Part shown: positions 7,286-14,666 of the stretch, piece by piece
Position numbering within the stretch: the first letter of the stretch is position 1
Layout of the letters: every line of letters begins with the position of its first letter
NCBI GenBank assembly: GCA_934215995.1
Contig: CAKQBC010000006.1
Coordinates: 1-23,132 of the forward strand
Source of the DNA: an uncultured Bacillus sp.
GTDB taxonomy: Bacteria > Bacillota > Bacilli > Bacillales > DSM-1321
DNA: 23,132 nt
Reading direction: 5' to 3'
Made by a program: the position numbers and the translations under genes
The notes under the pieces: generated by a model
What the model was told of the DNA's origin: nothing
The model's database searches: none
What the model saw: the letters and a program-made list of their open reading frames with translations, nothing else

Positions 7286-8290
7286 TTACACTAATTCAAT
7301 TGTCATGCCTGGCTTCAGGTGTTCCAGTACCGGCAAATCGCTCTGCTTTACCATGCCGATGACATTGACCCGCTCATCAGCCGGCAAATCTGCCAATGCA
7401 ATCTGCATTTCGCCCCGATAACGGCCATAAAGGTCATTATCGATTGTGATGCTCCCCTTCAGGCGCGGACTGTTGTTTACAGGAAGCACTGCCCCTTCTG
7501 TCCTCGTGTCCATAAAACGTAGAACGTCCCTGGAAGCATCCGGCCTCAAGCTGTATTCCCCCTGTTTCTCGAACCCTTGCTTAGCATGGATTGTGACTTT
7601 TCCTTGATCGTAGTCAACCATCCTTTTCAGCAAATCTTCGCCTGGCTCCGGGTCGCCGACAAATACATCATCTATCCCGTCCCTGTACAGTTCAAGCATC
7701 GCAACAAACGGATCGGCATGCCGGTGCTTTTCAAGCGTAGGAAGGCCTTCAAATAATGGCCCGCGCTTTTCACCTGTGCCCGCCACAAAAGCAAATAGCG
7801 GAATGCGATACTGCTTGTACAAATCATTCTGTTCCTTGAAGAAAGTTTCGCTTAGTCCCGTTTCACTGCGCGGATAAAAATTATGCCATCCGATCAGCTG
7901 TTCACTTGTAAGCCCATTTTTCAGTAGAAGCTGTAAATCCCGTTCAAACAATATGCTGGAATTGACCGCAATTTTGAATTCCTTTGCCAGCCCGGCAATG
8001 AATCCATGGTCGAAGAAGTCATCCAGCCTTAGGCCTGTTACGCCCAGCTCCTTCAAACTGAATAAACTGTCCACCCCTAAATGACCTGGGGTTTTTAAGG
8101 AAACATCCGCATATACCTCAATTCCATTATCCTTAGCCAGCTGAAGCAGCTTCATGGCCCGCACTGCCAATTCGCCTGCTTCTTCCGGGATATGAAGCGA
8201 GGTGAATCCCCGCTTCACTCCCAGCCTGCCTGCATGGCTGATGCGTTCCTCTGCCAAAGGATCATTCAGGTAAAAGGAAATGCCCGTCAA
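7286..8290 (-). CDS. mupG: 6-phospho-N-acetylmuramidase MupG (DUF871)
   Basis: A 334-residue DUF871 protein. In S. aureus the MupG member hydrolyses MurNAc-6P-GlcNAc in the cytoplasm to MurNAc-6P and GlcNAc. Residues 1-235 look like a TIM barrel (ISFYLND start, GFTSLHIPEE, VYADVS, LRLDDFFD, NFYPRSETGLS, FVAGTGEKRGPLFEGLPTLEKHR); residues about 240-334 form the smaller cyclophilin-like C-terminal domain. It is last in the mur operon and its TTG start at 8290 overlaps the murP stop TGA (overlap TTGA), a translational-coupling arrangement. No ATG fits; the protein begins where the family begins. The catalytic acids are not assigned here. Context (murQ, murR, murP) supports the function strongly. 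Confidence 0.9.
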   Translation of the reverse strand: MTGISFYLNDPLAEERISHAGRLGVKRGFTSLHIPEEAGELAVRAMKLLQLAKDNGIEVYADVSLKTPGHLGVDSLFSLKELGVTGLRLDDFFDHGFIAGLAKEFKIAVNSSILFERDLQLLLKNGLTSEQLIGWHNFYPRSETGLSETFFKEQNDLYKQYRIPLFAFVAGTGEKRGPLFEGLPTLEKHRHADPFVAMLELYRDGIDDVFVGDPEPGEDLLKRMVDYDQGKVTIHAKQGFEKQGEYSLRPDASRDVLRFMDTRTEGAVLPVNNSPRLKGSITIDNDLYGRYRGEMQIALADLPADERVNVIGMVKQSDLPVLEHLKPGMTIELV

Positions 8291-9651
8291 TCAAACTCAC
8301 CCGCCATTGAATCTTTGAAACCGAACGTATACGTAAATAGGAAACCTGCTACATAAGCAATCAGGACACCGATTAAGTAAAGCAGGACTTCTCCCTGATT
8401 AACAAGGAATGCAAGCGGCAAACCGGATACCCCGATCGATTCAGTAGCGATCTGGAAATGCGCCTGGAAGGCTGCACCGACACCCGCCCCTAAACATGCT
8501 GTCAAGAATGGGCGTCCAAGTGGCAGTGTAACCCCGAAAATCAATGGTTCGCCAATCCCGAGAATACCGGAAGGAAGACCTCCGCCGATTGCCCGTTTCA
8601 GGCGTGTTTTCTTTGTTTTCATATAGATCGCAAATGCAGCGCCGACTTGGCCTGCCCCGCCCATAGCCAGGATAGGCAATAACGGATCGTCGCCGATTGT
8701 ATTGATCAATTCCAAGTGGACAGGCGTCAATCCTTGATGCAGGCCTGTTACTACAAGCGGCAGGAAAGTTGCCCCGAGAACAAATCCGGCAACAACTCCG
8801 CCAAGGTCAAGAATCGCCAGCAATCCGTCTGTAATCACATCGGAAATGATGCCTCCTACCGGCATGAACACTAAATACGTCATGATACCAGTAACCAAAA
8901 GCGCAACAGTCGGCGTAATGATGATATCAAGAGACGCCGGCACGACTTTCCTTACATTTTTCTCTACAAAGGCGATGAAGATGGCCGCAAACATTACCCC
9001 GATCAGGCCGCCGCGTCCTGGCAGCAATTCTTCACCAAACAGAGCAATCTGGGCAGCAGCAGGGTTGATAATCAGGATACCTGCCAACCCGCCTAGTGCA
9101 GGCGAGCCCCCGAATTCTTTTGCTGTATTGATCCCCACGAAGATTCCTAAGTATGCGAATAAGCCTCCGCCGATAACTGTTAAAATAATGGCAAGTTGCG
9201 ATTCCTCCGGTAACCATCCTGCCTGGATGACCGCCTTCGTGATACCGTTTACAAGTCCGGATGCAACCAATGCAGGAATCAACGGAATAAAGATACTGGC
9301 AATTTTCCTCAAAAAGAGCTTAAACGGTGTGCTGTTTTTCTTTTTCAGTTCCCCTTTCACACTTGCTGCGCGATCTTTCAGGTCGATATCGCCTTTTGCT
9401 TCTACAAGCTTACCGAATTCTTCCGTCACTTTATTGACCTTGCCCGGTCCGATGATGATCTGAAGTGTTTCTTCTTCTACAAACCCCAGCACGCCATCAA
9501 TCTTCTTAATGGCATCTTTGTTGACGAGCGAGTCATCATAAGGTGTTACCCGAAGCCGCGTCATGCAGTTCGTATAAGATTTGATGTTGTCTGCTCCGCC
9601 AAGCTGCTCCAGTATCTTCTCAGCTAGAATTTTGTTGTCTTGACCAGCCAT
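8287..9651 (-). CDS. murP: MurNAc-type PTS transporter, EIIBC component
   Basis: A 454-residue glucose-superfamily PTS permease. Residues 5-80 are the EIIB domain with the phospho-Cys29 in S-Y-T-N-C-M-T-R-L-R-V; from about 105 on follows the multi-span EIIC domain, including GGxGE-like loops and the G-I-G-E-P-L-I-F-G motif. It imports MurNAc or MurNAc-GlcNAc from wall turnover and phosphorylates MurNAc at C6. There is no EIIA domain, so a glucose-type EIIA must work in trans. ATG 9651 is chosen: the in-frame TTG at 9666 lies before the GGGGGGAAAG ribosome binding site and would translate through it. It starts 19 bases after murR and its stop overlaps mupG. The B-C order and operon match B. 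subtilis and S. aureus MurP. Confidence 0.92.
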   Translation of the reverse strand: MAGQDNKILAEKILEQLGGADNIKSYTNCMTRLRVTPYDDSLVNKDAIKKIDGVLGFVEEETLQIIIGPGKVNKVTEEFGKLVEAKGDIDLKDRAASVKGELKKKNSTPFKLFLRKIASIFIPLIPALVASGLVNGITKAVIQAGWLPEESQLAIILTVIGGGLFAYLGIFVGINTAKEFGGSPALGGLAGILIINPAAAQIALFGEELLPGRGGLIGVMFAAIFIAFVEKNVRKVVPASLDIIITPTVALLVTGIMTYLVFMPVGGIISDVITDGLLAILDLGGVVAGFVLGATFLPLVVTGLHQGLTPVHLELINTIGDDPLLPILAMGGAGQVGAAFAIYMKTKKTRLKRAIGGGLPSGILGIGEPLIFGVTLPLGRPFLTACLGAGVGAAFQAHFQIATESIGVSGLPLAFLVNQGEVLLYLIGVLIAYVAGFLFTYTFGFKDSMAGEFD

Positions 9652-9670
9652 TTTCTTTCCCCCCAAAGTG

Positions 9671-10537
9671 TTATTTGTTCGTCTTGCCTTTCATATACTT
9701 AATAGCCTCTCTTGTCTTATCGATGGACTTGACCGTTTCATCGTACTGCTCTGTCGCCATGCTCAAAAAAAGAATATCGATCATGAACAGTTGAGCGAGC
9801 CTTGACGATGTGGCTGCACTTCGAAACGGAGCTTCCTTCGAATAGGATGTATATAAGTTAATATCGGCCAGCGATGCGACCGATGAGGGCCCATATTTAG
9901 TCAAACTGATTGTTTTGACGCCTTGCTCCTTCGCAAGCTTCGTCACCTCGATGGCCTCGATTGTCTCCCCCGAGAACGAAATCGTAAAAACGGCATCATC
10001 GGGATCGGCGTTGGCAATCAGAGTAGCCACGAGATGCGTATCCACGAATGCTGTTGCGCTTTTGTTGATACGAAGCAGCTTTTGCTGGGCATCCACTGCG
10101 ATGATTGATGACGCTCCGATGCCAAAGAAATGAATGTTCTTCGCCTTCAAGAGCACATCAACCGCTTTTTTCAGCTCCTCGTAGTTAATCACTTCAGAAG
10201 AATCGCGCAAGCTTTGTATGCTGTTATTCAACGTCTTTTGGACAATCATTTCAGCTGTCTCATCGCTTGTGATGTCTCTGTACCCGTGTTCTGCGGCCTT
10301 TCCGAGATCTCCCGCTATCCTGACCTTCAAGTCCTGGAAACCATTTAGCCCCAGTGACTTGCACAGCCTGATGACCGCAGCTCCGCTGGAATTTGTCCTG
10401 TCGGCCAGATCATTGACTTTGCAGTTGACGACTTCATACGGATTTTCCAATATATACTCGGCAATCTTCCGCTCGGAAGCAGGCAATTGCTCGATCATGC
10501 TTACAACCATTTTCAATACTCCTGAAACCACTGCCAT
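9671..10537 (-). CDS. murR: RpiR-family regulator of MurNAc use
   Basis: A 288-residue regulator with an N-terminal RpiR helix-turn-helix (residues 1-77; LADRTNSSGAAVIRLCKSLGLNGFQDLK) and a sugar-phosphate-binding SIS domain (about 127-260; FFGIGASSIIA, FSGETIEAIE, then SRLAQLFMID). It resembles B. subtilis MurR in both sequence layout and operon position, where the effector is expected to be MurNAc-6P or a related sugar phosphate. The start at ATG 10537 keeps the full first helix; an in-frame ATG nine codons later with AGGAG upstream is a possible alternative. It sits 20 bases after murQ. The 20-bp palindrome at 11502 is its likely operator. Confidence 0.9.
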   Translation of the reverse strand: MAVVSGVLKMVVSMIEQLPASERKIAEYILENPYEVVNCKVNDLADRTNSSGAAVIRLCKSLGLNGFQDLKVRIAGDLGKAAEHGYRDITSDETAEMIVQKTLNNSIQSLRDSSEVINYEELKKAVDVLLKAKNIHFFGIGASSIIAVDAQQKLLRINKSATAFVDTHLVATLIANADPDDAVFTISFSGETIEAIEVTKLAKEQGVKTISLTKYGPSSVASLADINLYTSYSKEAPFRSAATSSRLAQLFMIDILFLSMATEQYDETVKSIDKTREAIKYMKGKTNK

Positions 10538-10557
10538 TCACCTGCTTCTTTTTTGGA

Positions 10558-11469
10558 TCACTCAGCTTCTTCGGATTCTATAGCCTTGCGGACATACCCT
10601 CCGGATTGCTCCAGGATCAGAATGGCTTCTTCCTTACCGACATTCCTTTTCAGCATGACCAGGGCGACTTTCACCTGATTGTCTGCAGCTTCGAGAGTTT
10701 GTTTAGCAGTTTCATAGCTTTCGCCGGTGATTTTGATAATGATGCCAATGGCTCTTTCCTTAAGCTTCTCATTGCTGACATGGACGTCAATCATAAGGTT
10801 CTCATAGGCTTTTCCCAGCAAAATCATGGAAGATGTCGAAATCATGTTCAAAATCATTTTGTGAGCGGTTGCAGACTTAAGCCTTGTTGACCCCGTAAGT
10901 ACTTCAGGACCAACCACCACTTCAATCGCATGGTCCGCTTCTTCACTGATCCTTGCCTGTTTATTGCAGGAAAGCGCTACCGTTTTGGCTCCGACTGAAC
11001 GTGCGTAGCGAAGCGCACCGATAATATAAGGCGTCCGGCCACTGGCTGCGATCCCTATGACGGTATCATCTTCAGTAAGGCCGATATTCTTCAGATCCTT
11101 CTCGCCATCTTCCGGCCTATCTTCTGCTCCTTCAACCGCTTTAATGAAAGCGTTTTCTCCACCAGCGATAATACCCTGCACCATCTCAGGATCGGTACTG
11201 AAGGTCGGCGGGCATTCAACAGCGTCCAATACGCCCAGCCTTCCGCTTGTACCCGCTCCCATGTAAATGAGGCGTCCTCCCTTTTTGAAGGAAGACACAG
11301 CAAATCCTACCGCTTTTTCAACATCAGGCAAAACTTCCTGTACAGCCATGGCGACCTTTTGGTCTTCTTCGTTCATAATACGCAGAATTTCCAAAGGGCT
11401 TGATGTATCTATCCGCATGCTTCTTTCGTTGCGCGACTCTGTCGTTAATAGATTTAGATTTTCTTTCAT
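10558..11469 (-). CDS. murQ: N-acetylmuramic acid 6-phosphate etherase
   Basis: A 303-residue MurQ that cleaves the D-lactyl ether of MurNAc-6P, giving GlcNAc-6P and D-lactate. Visible are the SIS-domain phosphate site [26 protein letters not shown] (Glu85 is the conserved acid), a second conserved acid in V-E-G-A-E-D near 113-116, [12 protein letters not shown], and a C-terminal UBA-like helical part. The length is normal. ATG 11469 lies eight bases after GGAGG; the TTG at 11475 lies too close to it. It is the first gene of the mur operon; the GlcNAc-6P formed would pass to NagA/NagB, which are not in the window. Confidence 0.95.
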   Translation of the reverse strand: MKENLNLLTTESRNERSMRIDTSSPLEILRIMNEEDQKVAMAVQEVLPDVEKAVGFAVSSFKKGGRLIYMGAGTSGRLGVLDAVECPPTFSTDPEMVQGIIAGGENAFIKAVEGAEDRPEDGEKDLKNIGLTEDDTVIGIAASGRTPYIIGALRYARSVGAKTVALSCNKQARISEEADHAIEVVVGPEVLTGSTRLKSATAHKMILNMISTSSMILLGKAYENLMIDVHVSNEKLKERAIGIIIKITGESYETAKQTLEAADNQVKVALVMLKRNVGKEEAILILEQSGGYVRKAIESEEAE

Positions 11470-11493
11470 TAGCAAGACCTCCAGGATGCTCCT

Positions 11494-11507
11494 TTTGCAC
11501 GGTTACA
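11494..11507 (-). promoter_or_regulatory. possible cre (CcpA) site in the murQ leader
   Basis: On the minus strand the 14-mer TGTAACCGTGCAAA matches the TGWAAnCGnTnWCA consensus at all but two positions. It lies at about +20 to +33, where a roadblock site would act, and overlaps the end of the operator palindrome. Two mismatches keep this weak. Confidence 0.3.
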
Positions 11508-11521
11508 ATATATATAGTAAC
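11502..11521. promoter_or_regulatory. murR: candidate MurR operator
   Basis: GTTAC and GTAAC flank an alternating AT core, giving a 20-bp palindrome with a single non-matching pair. It covers about +5 to +25 of the mur transcript, a normal repressor position. Assignment to MurR rests on location and on the operon encoding only this regulator. Confidence 0.5.
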
Positions 11522-11532
11522 TTTGCCCCTTC

Positions 11533-11561
11533 AATATACTGTATTTGAAATGAATATTCAA
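11533..11561 (-). promoter_or_regulatory. SigA-type promoter of the mur operon
   Basis: On the minus strand the -35 is TTGAAT (11556-11561), the spacer is exactly 17 bases, and the -10 is TATATT (11533-11538). Transcription should start near 11526, about 57 bases before murQ. Confidence 0.65.
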
Positions 11562-11602
11562 TAATTTTTTGAAAAATTTAAAATTTCATTTCATTCTATT
11601 TC

Positions 11603-11649
11603 AAAAAAAGAAGCATATCCCTATATGCGGACATGCATAGGAATATGCT
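11603..11649 (-). terminator. terminator of the HAD phosphatase gene
   Basis: On the minus strand AGCATATTCCTATGC pairs imperfectly with GCATATAGGGATATGCT and is followed by CTTTTTTT (A-run 11603-11609 on the plus strand). It separates the HAD gene from the mur promoter just beyond. Confidence 0.75.
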
Positions 11650-11656
11650 AAACATA

Positions 11657-12520
11657 TTACGTCAAAATATATTTTCTGATTGCATTCGCAACCCCAAGGG
11701 AATTGTTCGCATCCGTCACAGCATCCGCCGTTTCCTTCACTTCCCCGGGAGCATTGCCCATCGCTATCCCAAGCCCTGCTTTGATGAGCATCTGCTGGTC
11801 ATTGAAATTATCCCCGATGGCCGCAACCTCCGACATATCAAGCTCCAACCTTCCCGCCAATTTTTCCAGCGCAGACGCTTTCGTTGTTCGGGGAGGCGTG
11901 ATTTCAAGACTTGTGAAGCCAAAGCTGCTGCTCACTTCGAAATGGTCCTTCATTCGGATCATCCGGTCCATGAACCCTTCATAATCTCCCTGCTCTTTTC
12001 GAAAAGCTGCCAGCTTCTGGATGGCCGGTTCGCTTTCTTTCACGTATTCATCAAAAGAATCGAAAAGCCTGATTTCGCATTGCGCCCGGAACCGTTCCAG
12101 GCTTGCATTTTCCGCTCCGTTCCCTTCCAGGGGAAGGATATTATTCTCGATCCATTTTTCATTCCACTCATTTTTCTCAGGCACCAAGAGACAATCCCCT
12201 TCATACAAGTGGCCATATACCCCATGGCTTCTGCATACATCCATAAAGGTGAGCAGGCTGTCTTTTGCGAATGTCGATTGATCGATGATTGTTCCATCCG
12301 GTTTTTGCGTAACCGCCCCATTGTAGGCAATGATCGGATCATTTATACGGATGGCCTGTGCAATCCATCTCGTAGCCAGCGGCGTCCGGCCGCTGCAGAT
12401 GACCACCTTTCCTCCTTGCTCCCTGAACGCATGAAGGGCCTCAATCGTTTCCTTGTCGATTTCCCGCTCTTCATTCAGCAACGTTCCATCGAGATCAACA
12501 GCCAACAATTTATATTCCAT
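11657..12520 (-). CDS. Cof-type HAD-IIB sugar/flavin phosphatase
   Basis: A 287-residue haloacid-dehalogenase-fold phosphatase of the Cof/HAD-IIB type, which removes phosphate from sugar phosphates, FMN or similar metabolites. Motif I is D9-L-D11-G-T, motif II S43-G-R, motif III K214 in T-T-K-A-S-A-L, and motif IV GDNFND at 236-241; the cap (about 85-190) sits between motifs II and III as expected for class IIB. AGGAGGGG precedes ATG 12520 by six bases. It lies directly upstream of the mur operon in the same direction, but a terminator and the mur promoter lie between, so it is a separate unit. A role in amino-sugar metabolism is possible from position only. A long plus-strand frame opposite it is a shadow. 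Confidence 0.9.
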   Translation of the reverse strand: MEYKLLAVDLDGTLLNEEREIDKETIEALHAFREQGGKVVICSGRTPLATRWIAQAIRINDPIIAYNGAVTQKPDGTIIDQSTFAKDSLLTFMDVCRSHGVYGHLYEGDCLLVPEKNEWNEKWIENNILPLEGNGAENASLERFRAQCEIRLFDSFDEYVKESEPAIQKLAAFRKEQGDYEGFMDRMIRMKDHFEVSSSFGFTSLEITPPRTTKASALEKLAGRLELDMSEVAAIGDNFNDQQMLIKAGLGIAMGNAPGEVKETADAVTDANNSLGVANAIRKYILT

Positions 12521-12783
12521 CCGGCACCCCTCCTGTTCCTACTAGTATTGCACTTATTCAAGGAATATCCTATTATTTTCTCTTTTTTGAGGATTAGTTA
12601 AACGCTATTGTTGATCTCCCTAGGTCGGACGCTTTCCGCGGGCACACGCCAATCCCCCTCGCCGCCCTTCGCTCCAATAAACGGTATCAACACTAAAATA
12701 TAACACAGCTTTTTTAAAGACAATCTCTCGCTTTGTTTTTCCTGACAATCTATCACGCAATAGGCTTATATTCTTATATACAG
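12521..12783. other. gene-free stretch between the HAD gene and a small membrane protein gene
   Basis: Contains no credible coding frame. 12521-12600 is AT-rich and must hold the HAD promoter (minus strand), though no clean -35/-10 pair is seen. 12601-12695 is the GC-rich decayed repeat listed separately. 12696-12783 shows nothing recognisable. Confidence 0.5.
12601..12695. repeat. decayed copy resembling a Bacillaceae GC-rich intergenic repeat
   Basis: On the minus strand this AT-poor patch reads GGAGCG...CCCGCGGAAAGCG...GATCAAC, which matches from memory the ends of a short repeat scattered between genes in many Bacillaceae genomes (GGAGCGGAA..., CCGCGGAAAGCGAA..., ATCAACG). TTGATC near 12610 and ATCAAC near 12688 form rough inverted ends. 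It is shorter than the usual copy, suggesting an internal deletion. No coding capacity. Confidence 0.45.
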
Positions 12784-12815
12784 AAAAAAGGTGAATCAAA
12801 CACTTTGATCCACCT
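12784..12815 (-). terminator. terminator of the 95-residue membrane protein gene
   Basis: AGGTGAATCAAA (12789-12800) pairs with TTTGATCCACCT (12804-12815) with one mismatch and a three-base loop; the six A's at 12784-12789 become the T-run on the minus strand. It lies 10 bases after the stop codon. Confidence 0.9.
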
Positions 12816-12824
12816 TACGCCAGG

Positions 12825-13112
12825 CTATTTGCTTCTTGCCGCATCCACCATGAGCAATACGGCCGAAATGATATGCATAACCATCCCTACCAACGGAATC
12901 CACGCCACACAGGAGGTTACAATCCCTACTATACTGCCGTGTCTGTTTGCACCTTCATTAATTGAGAAAATCAATGTTACTATGTGCAATGCCAAAGTAA
13001 CGAGCAAAGGAATCCATAAGTAACTTACAACAATGGTTCCTCCGAGAACCGGGATTCCCAATAATGCTTCCAATCCGCCTGATACCCATTTCAAAATAGT
13101 TGATGTTTTCAA
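12825..13112 (-). CDS. small integral membrane protein, 95 residues
   Basis: Not recognised as a named family. The protein is almost entirely hydrophobic, with three likely membrane spans: about residues 10-31 (EALLGIPVLGGTIVVSYLW), 33-50 (PLLVTLALHIVTLIF) and 60-90 (GSIVGIVTSCVAWIPLVGMVMHIISAVLLMV), and a short charged tail DAARSK. TTG 13112 is the chosen start: AGGGGGGG lies seven bases upstream, whereas the ATG at 13142 lies ahead of that site and would translate it. Its own terminator follows. Similar small membrane proteins occur in Bacillaceae as conserved hypotheticals. Function unknown. Confidence 0.75.
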   Translation of the reverse strand: MKTSTILKWVSGGLEALLGIPVLGGTIVVSYLWIPLLVTLALHIVTLIFSINEGANRHGSIVGIVTSCVAWIPLVGMVMHIISAVLLMVDAARSK

Positions 13113-13142
13113 GGTCTGTCCCCCCCTAACTATAGTTTCCAT

Positions 13143-13430
13143 TGAATGGGCCTAACTACACTATTCATATATAAAGTGAACCTTCAATCCGCATTTTTTC
13201 TCGTTCATTTTTACTTCCTGTCCCAATAGCCTGTTAATACGGGTCAAAGGGTGAAAATGCAGTGTTTATCCATAATAGATCCTATCTTACTATTAGTATA
13301 ACCCCCTCTGATGTAACCGTTGTGTTTTAAAATAGACCATATCATGACAAGCTTTTTTCATTCACTTTCCATTTGAGCATCGATTTATCTGTCATATTTA
13401 TAAAACTTTCGATTCATTTTTATCATCTTT
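13143..13430. other. stretch with no recognisable gene
   Basis: No convincing gene. On the minus strand a 15-codon frame with AGGAAG before its ATG ends near 13160 but has no other support. A TACTA/TAGTA 11-bp palindrome at 13288-13298 could be a regulatory site. The promoter of the 95-residue protein gene should lie at the left end. Confidence 0.4.
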
Positions 13431-13583
13431 TCAAGCAGAAGCTTTCATTAGGAACGCAATCGTAGAATCTGTATCTTCTTTTAAAAACCTATTTAGCAAT
13501 TTATCCTGTATATCCGGGCTTTCCATTTCAGCATCATAAACGGGTTGAAGGCCTTGAAATGTGTAAAGTTGATATACGAAGTG
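13431..13583 (-). pseudogene. C-terminal relic of an unknown protein (50 codons)
   Basis: An open frame runs for 50 codons from just after a stop at 13584-13586 to TGA at 13431-13433. The peptide (HFVYQLYTFQGLQPVYDAEM..., ending FLMKASA) has balanced, protein-like composition with acidic runs and none of the low-complexity look of random AT-rich frames. There is no start codon near its beginning and no ribosome binding site; the only ATG is at codon 20. I read it as the tail of a gene whose front was deleted. The family is not recognised. It could also be chance. Confidence 0.35.
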
Positions 13584-13694
13584 TTATCCTGAATTCTTAA
13601 AAAAGGGCAGGTTAGTTCAGGAAATTATCTTGGTTGTGGAAATATCTGTTATAATCATTTACAGAAGAACGTCATAGAAACAGGAGAGGATCGA

Positions 13695-13781
13695 ATGTCA
13701 TTAAATATATTAATTCCAATATTGATAGTAGCTCTACTTGTCGGATTCGGATACTTATTGGTTAAAGTATTTAGTAAATAA
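13695..13781 (+). CDS. 28-residue hydrophobic peptide
   Basis: A tiny gene with an unusually good ribosome binding site: AGGAGAGG at 13682-13689, five bases before ATG 13695. The peptide starts MSLNIL, has a single membrane span of about 18 residues (IPILIVALLVGFGYLLV) and ends KVFSK. A TATAAT at 13650-13655 gives a plausible -10, though the -35 is poor. The shape, one span with a basic tail, is that of small stress-related membrane peptides or type I toxins; nothing in the sequence decides between them. No antisense promoter or paired RNA is evident. Confidence 0.55.
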   Translation: MSLNILIPILIVALLVGFGYLLVKVFSK

Positions 13782-13952
13782 AAAAGGATTATATCTGAGA
13801 TCTTACTGGTTTAAAGAGGGTTTCACTTTCATATAAAGATCTGTAATCAGCTCTTTTTCCCTTATCCCACCAGTGAAGCAGGTTAGCGATAAAGAAAACG
13901 GCTCTGCGAAATGAATACATATAAAGAAAATAGTATCTGAGGAAGGTGAAAA

Positions 13953-14153
13953 ATGTCAAAATACATCAGTATCTTCTTATTGACTGTTGCAGTATGCATT
14001 ATTCTGTATTTTATATTTGGTTACGCATTGATGAGCGAAGCAGATTCGGTGGAAGGAGCAATAAATACATTTGGTATTATCAATATCATTCTCCTTTCTT
14101 TTTTAATTGCACAATTCTTTTATGTAATAGATTTGATTAAGAAGAAAAGGTAA
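13953..14153 (+). CDS. two-span small membrane protein, 66 residues
   Basis: ATG 13953 is preceded by GAGGAAGGTG with good spacing. The product has two clear membrane spans, about residues 5-26 (ISIFLLTVAVCIILYFIFGYAL) and 40-58 (INIILLSFLIAQFFYVIDL), joined by a short acidic loop (SEADSVEGA), and ends in KKKR, which predicts a cytoplasmic C-terminus. No family is recognised. It is in line with the 28- and 58-residue genes on the same strand. The overlapping 64-codon frame starting at 13946 is a shadow. Confidence 0.7.
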   Translation: MSKYISIFLLTVAVCIILYFIFGYALMSEADSVEGAINTFGIINIILLSFLIAQFFYVIDLIKKKR

Positions 14154-14266
14154 TGGATTTAGTCCTTACAAAATACTCTTCAGGGCTTTAAGCTGATTGA
14201 ACACAGATTTATATATGCTATAGATGAGGCAGGTTAATTGTATAGTGAAGCGGTTTTAACTGTAAT

Positions 14267-14275
14267 TGGTATAAT
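14267..14275 (+). promoter_or_regulatory. extended -10 promoter of the 58-residue membrane protein gene
   Basis: TGGTATAAT is a perfect extended -10 (TG-n-TATAAT). No -35 is needed and none is seen. Transcription should start about 14282, only a few bases before the GTG start at 14286. Confidence 0.5.
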
Positions 14276-14285
14276 AAATGGGTAA

Positions 14286-14462
14286 GTGAATTATTTGGAA
14301 GTCTTATTTAGTTTTGTTTTAGGTCTACTTTTTCTCACGGTTGGCATTATCGCTTTTTCTCCTCCTAAATTGCCTTGGGTAATGAGATTTATAATTATAT
14401 TTGCTGGTGTGGGTTTTATTTTGTACTCATTACTAAGATTGTTCGGAATTCTTTCTTCATAA
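14286..14462 (+). CDS. two-span small membrane protein, 58 residues
   Basis: A GTG-started frame of 58 codons ending at TAA 14460-14462. The product has two membrane spans, about residues 5-22 (EVLFSFVLGLLFLTVGII) and 33-52 (WVMRFIIIFAGVGFILYSLL), with the turn F-S-P-P-K-L-P-W between them and a serine-rich end. There is no proper ribosome binding site before GTG 14286; TTG at 14295 is an alternative. The promoter (TGGTATAAT at 14267-14275) places the start codon within a few bases of the RNA 5' end, so initiation may be nearly leaderless. Composition and topology support a real gene. Function unknown. Confidence 0.5.
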   Translation: MNYLEVLFSFVLGLLFLTVGIIAFSPPKLPWVMRFIIIFAGVGFILYSLLRLFGILSS

Positions 14463-14516
14463 GCTATCGGTGGCGTTCGTTGAACCACAGAATACATTTT
14501 GTTGTAGTAAATATAC

Positions 14517-14564
14517 AAAAAAGAATAGATGCATACAGGCATATCTCCTCTATGCATCTATTCT
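14517..14564 (-). terminator. terminator of the chemotaxis receptor gene
   Basis: AGAATAGATGCATA (14522-14535) and TATGCATCTATTCT (14551-14564) form a perfect 14-bp stem. The A-run 14517-14522 gives T6 on the minus strand, so it mainly ends the receptor transcript about 100 bases after its stop; it may also stop the plus-strand small gene. Confidence 0.8.
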
Positions 14565-14666
14565 CTCTCTCAACACCCCAAATATTGTTAAACATCTTCT
14601 GACTTTTAATAAATTTTATCTCTCCGGCTTTCTCTCATAAAGGGAAGCATGCCGGCCAGTAACCCT

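Noticed and set aside
8846..9463. 205-codon plus-strand frame inside murP
   Set aside because: A proline- and threonine-rich shadow of the hydrophobic EIIC domain, with no initiation signal.
11633..12601. 322-codon plus-strand frame
   Set aside because: It is exactly opposite the HAD phosphatase, whose four motifs are intact; the plus frame shows no domain and no ribosome binding site.
13288..13298. TACTA/TAGTA palindrome as an operator
   Set aside because: Short, in an AT-rich background, and not tied to a promoter or gene I can support.
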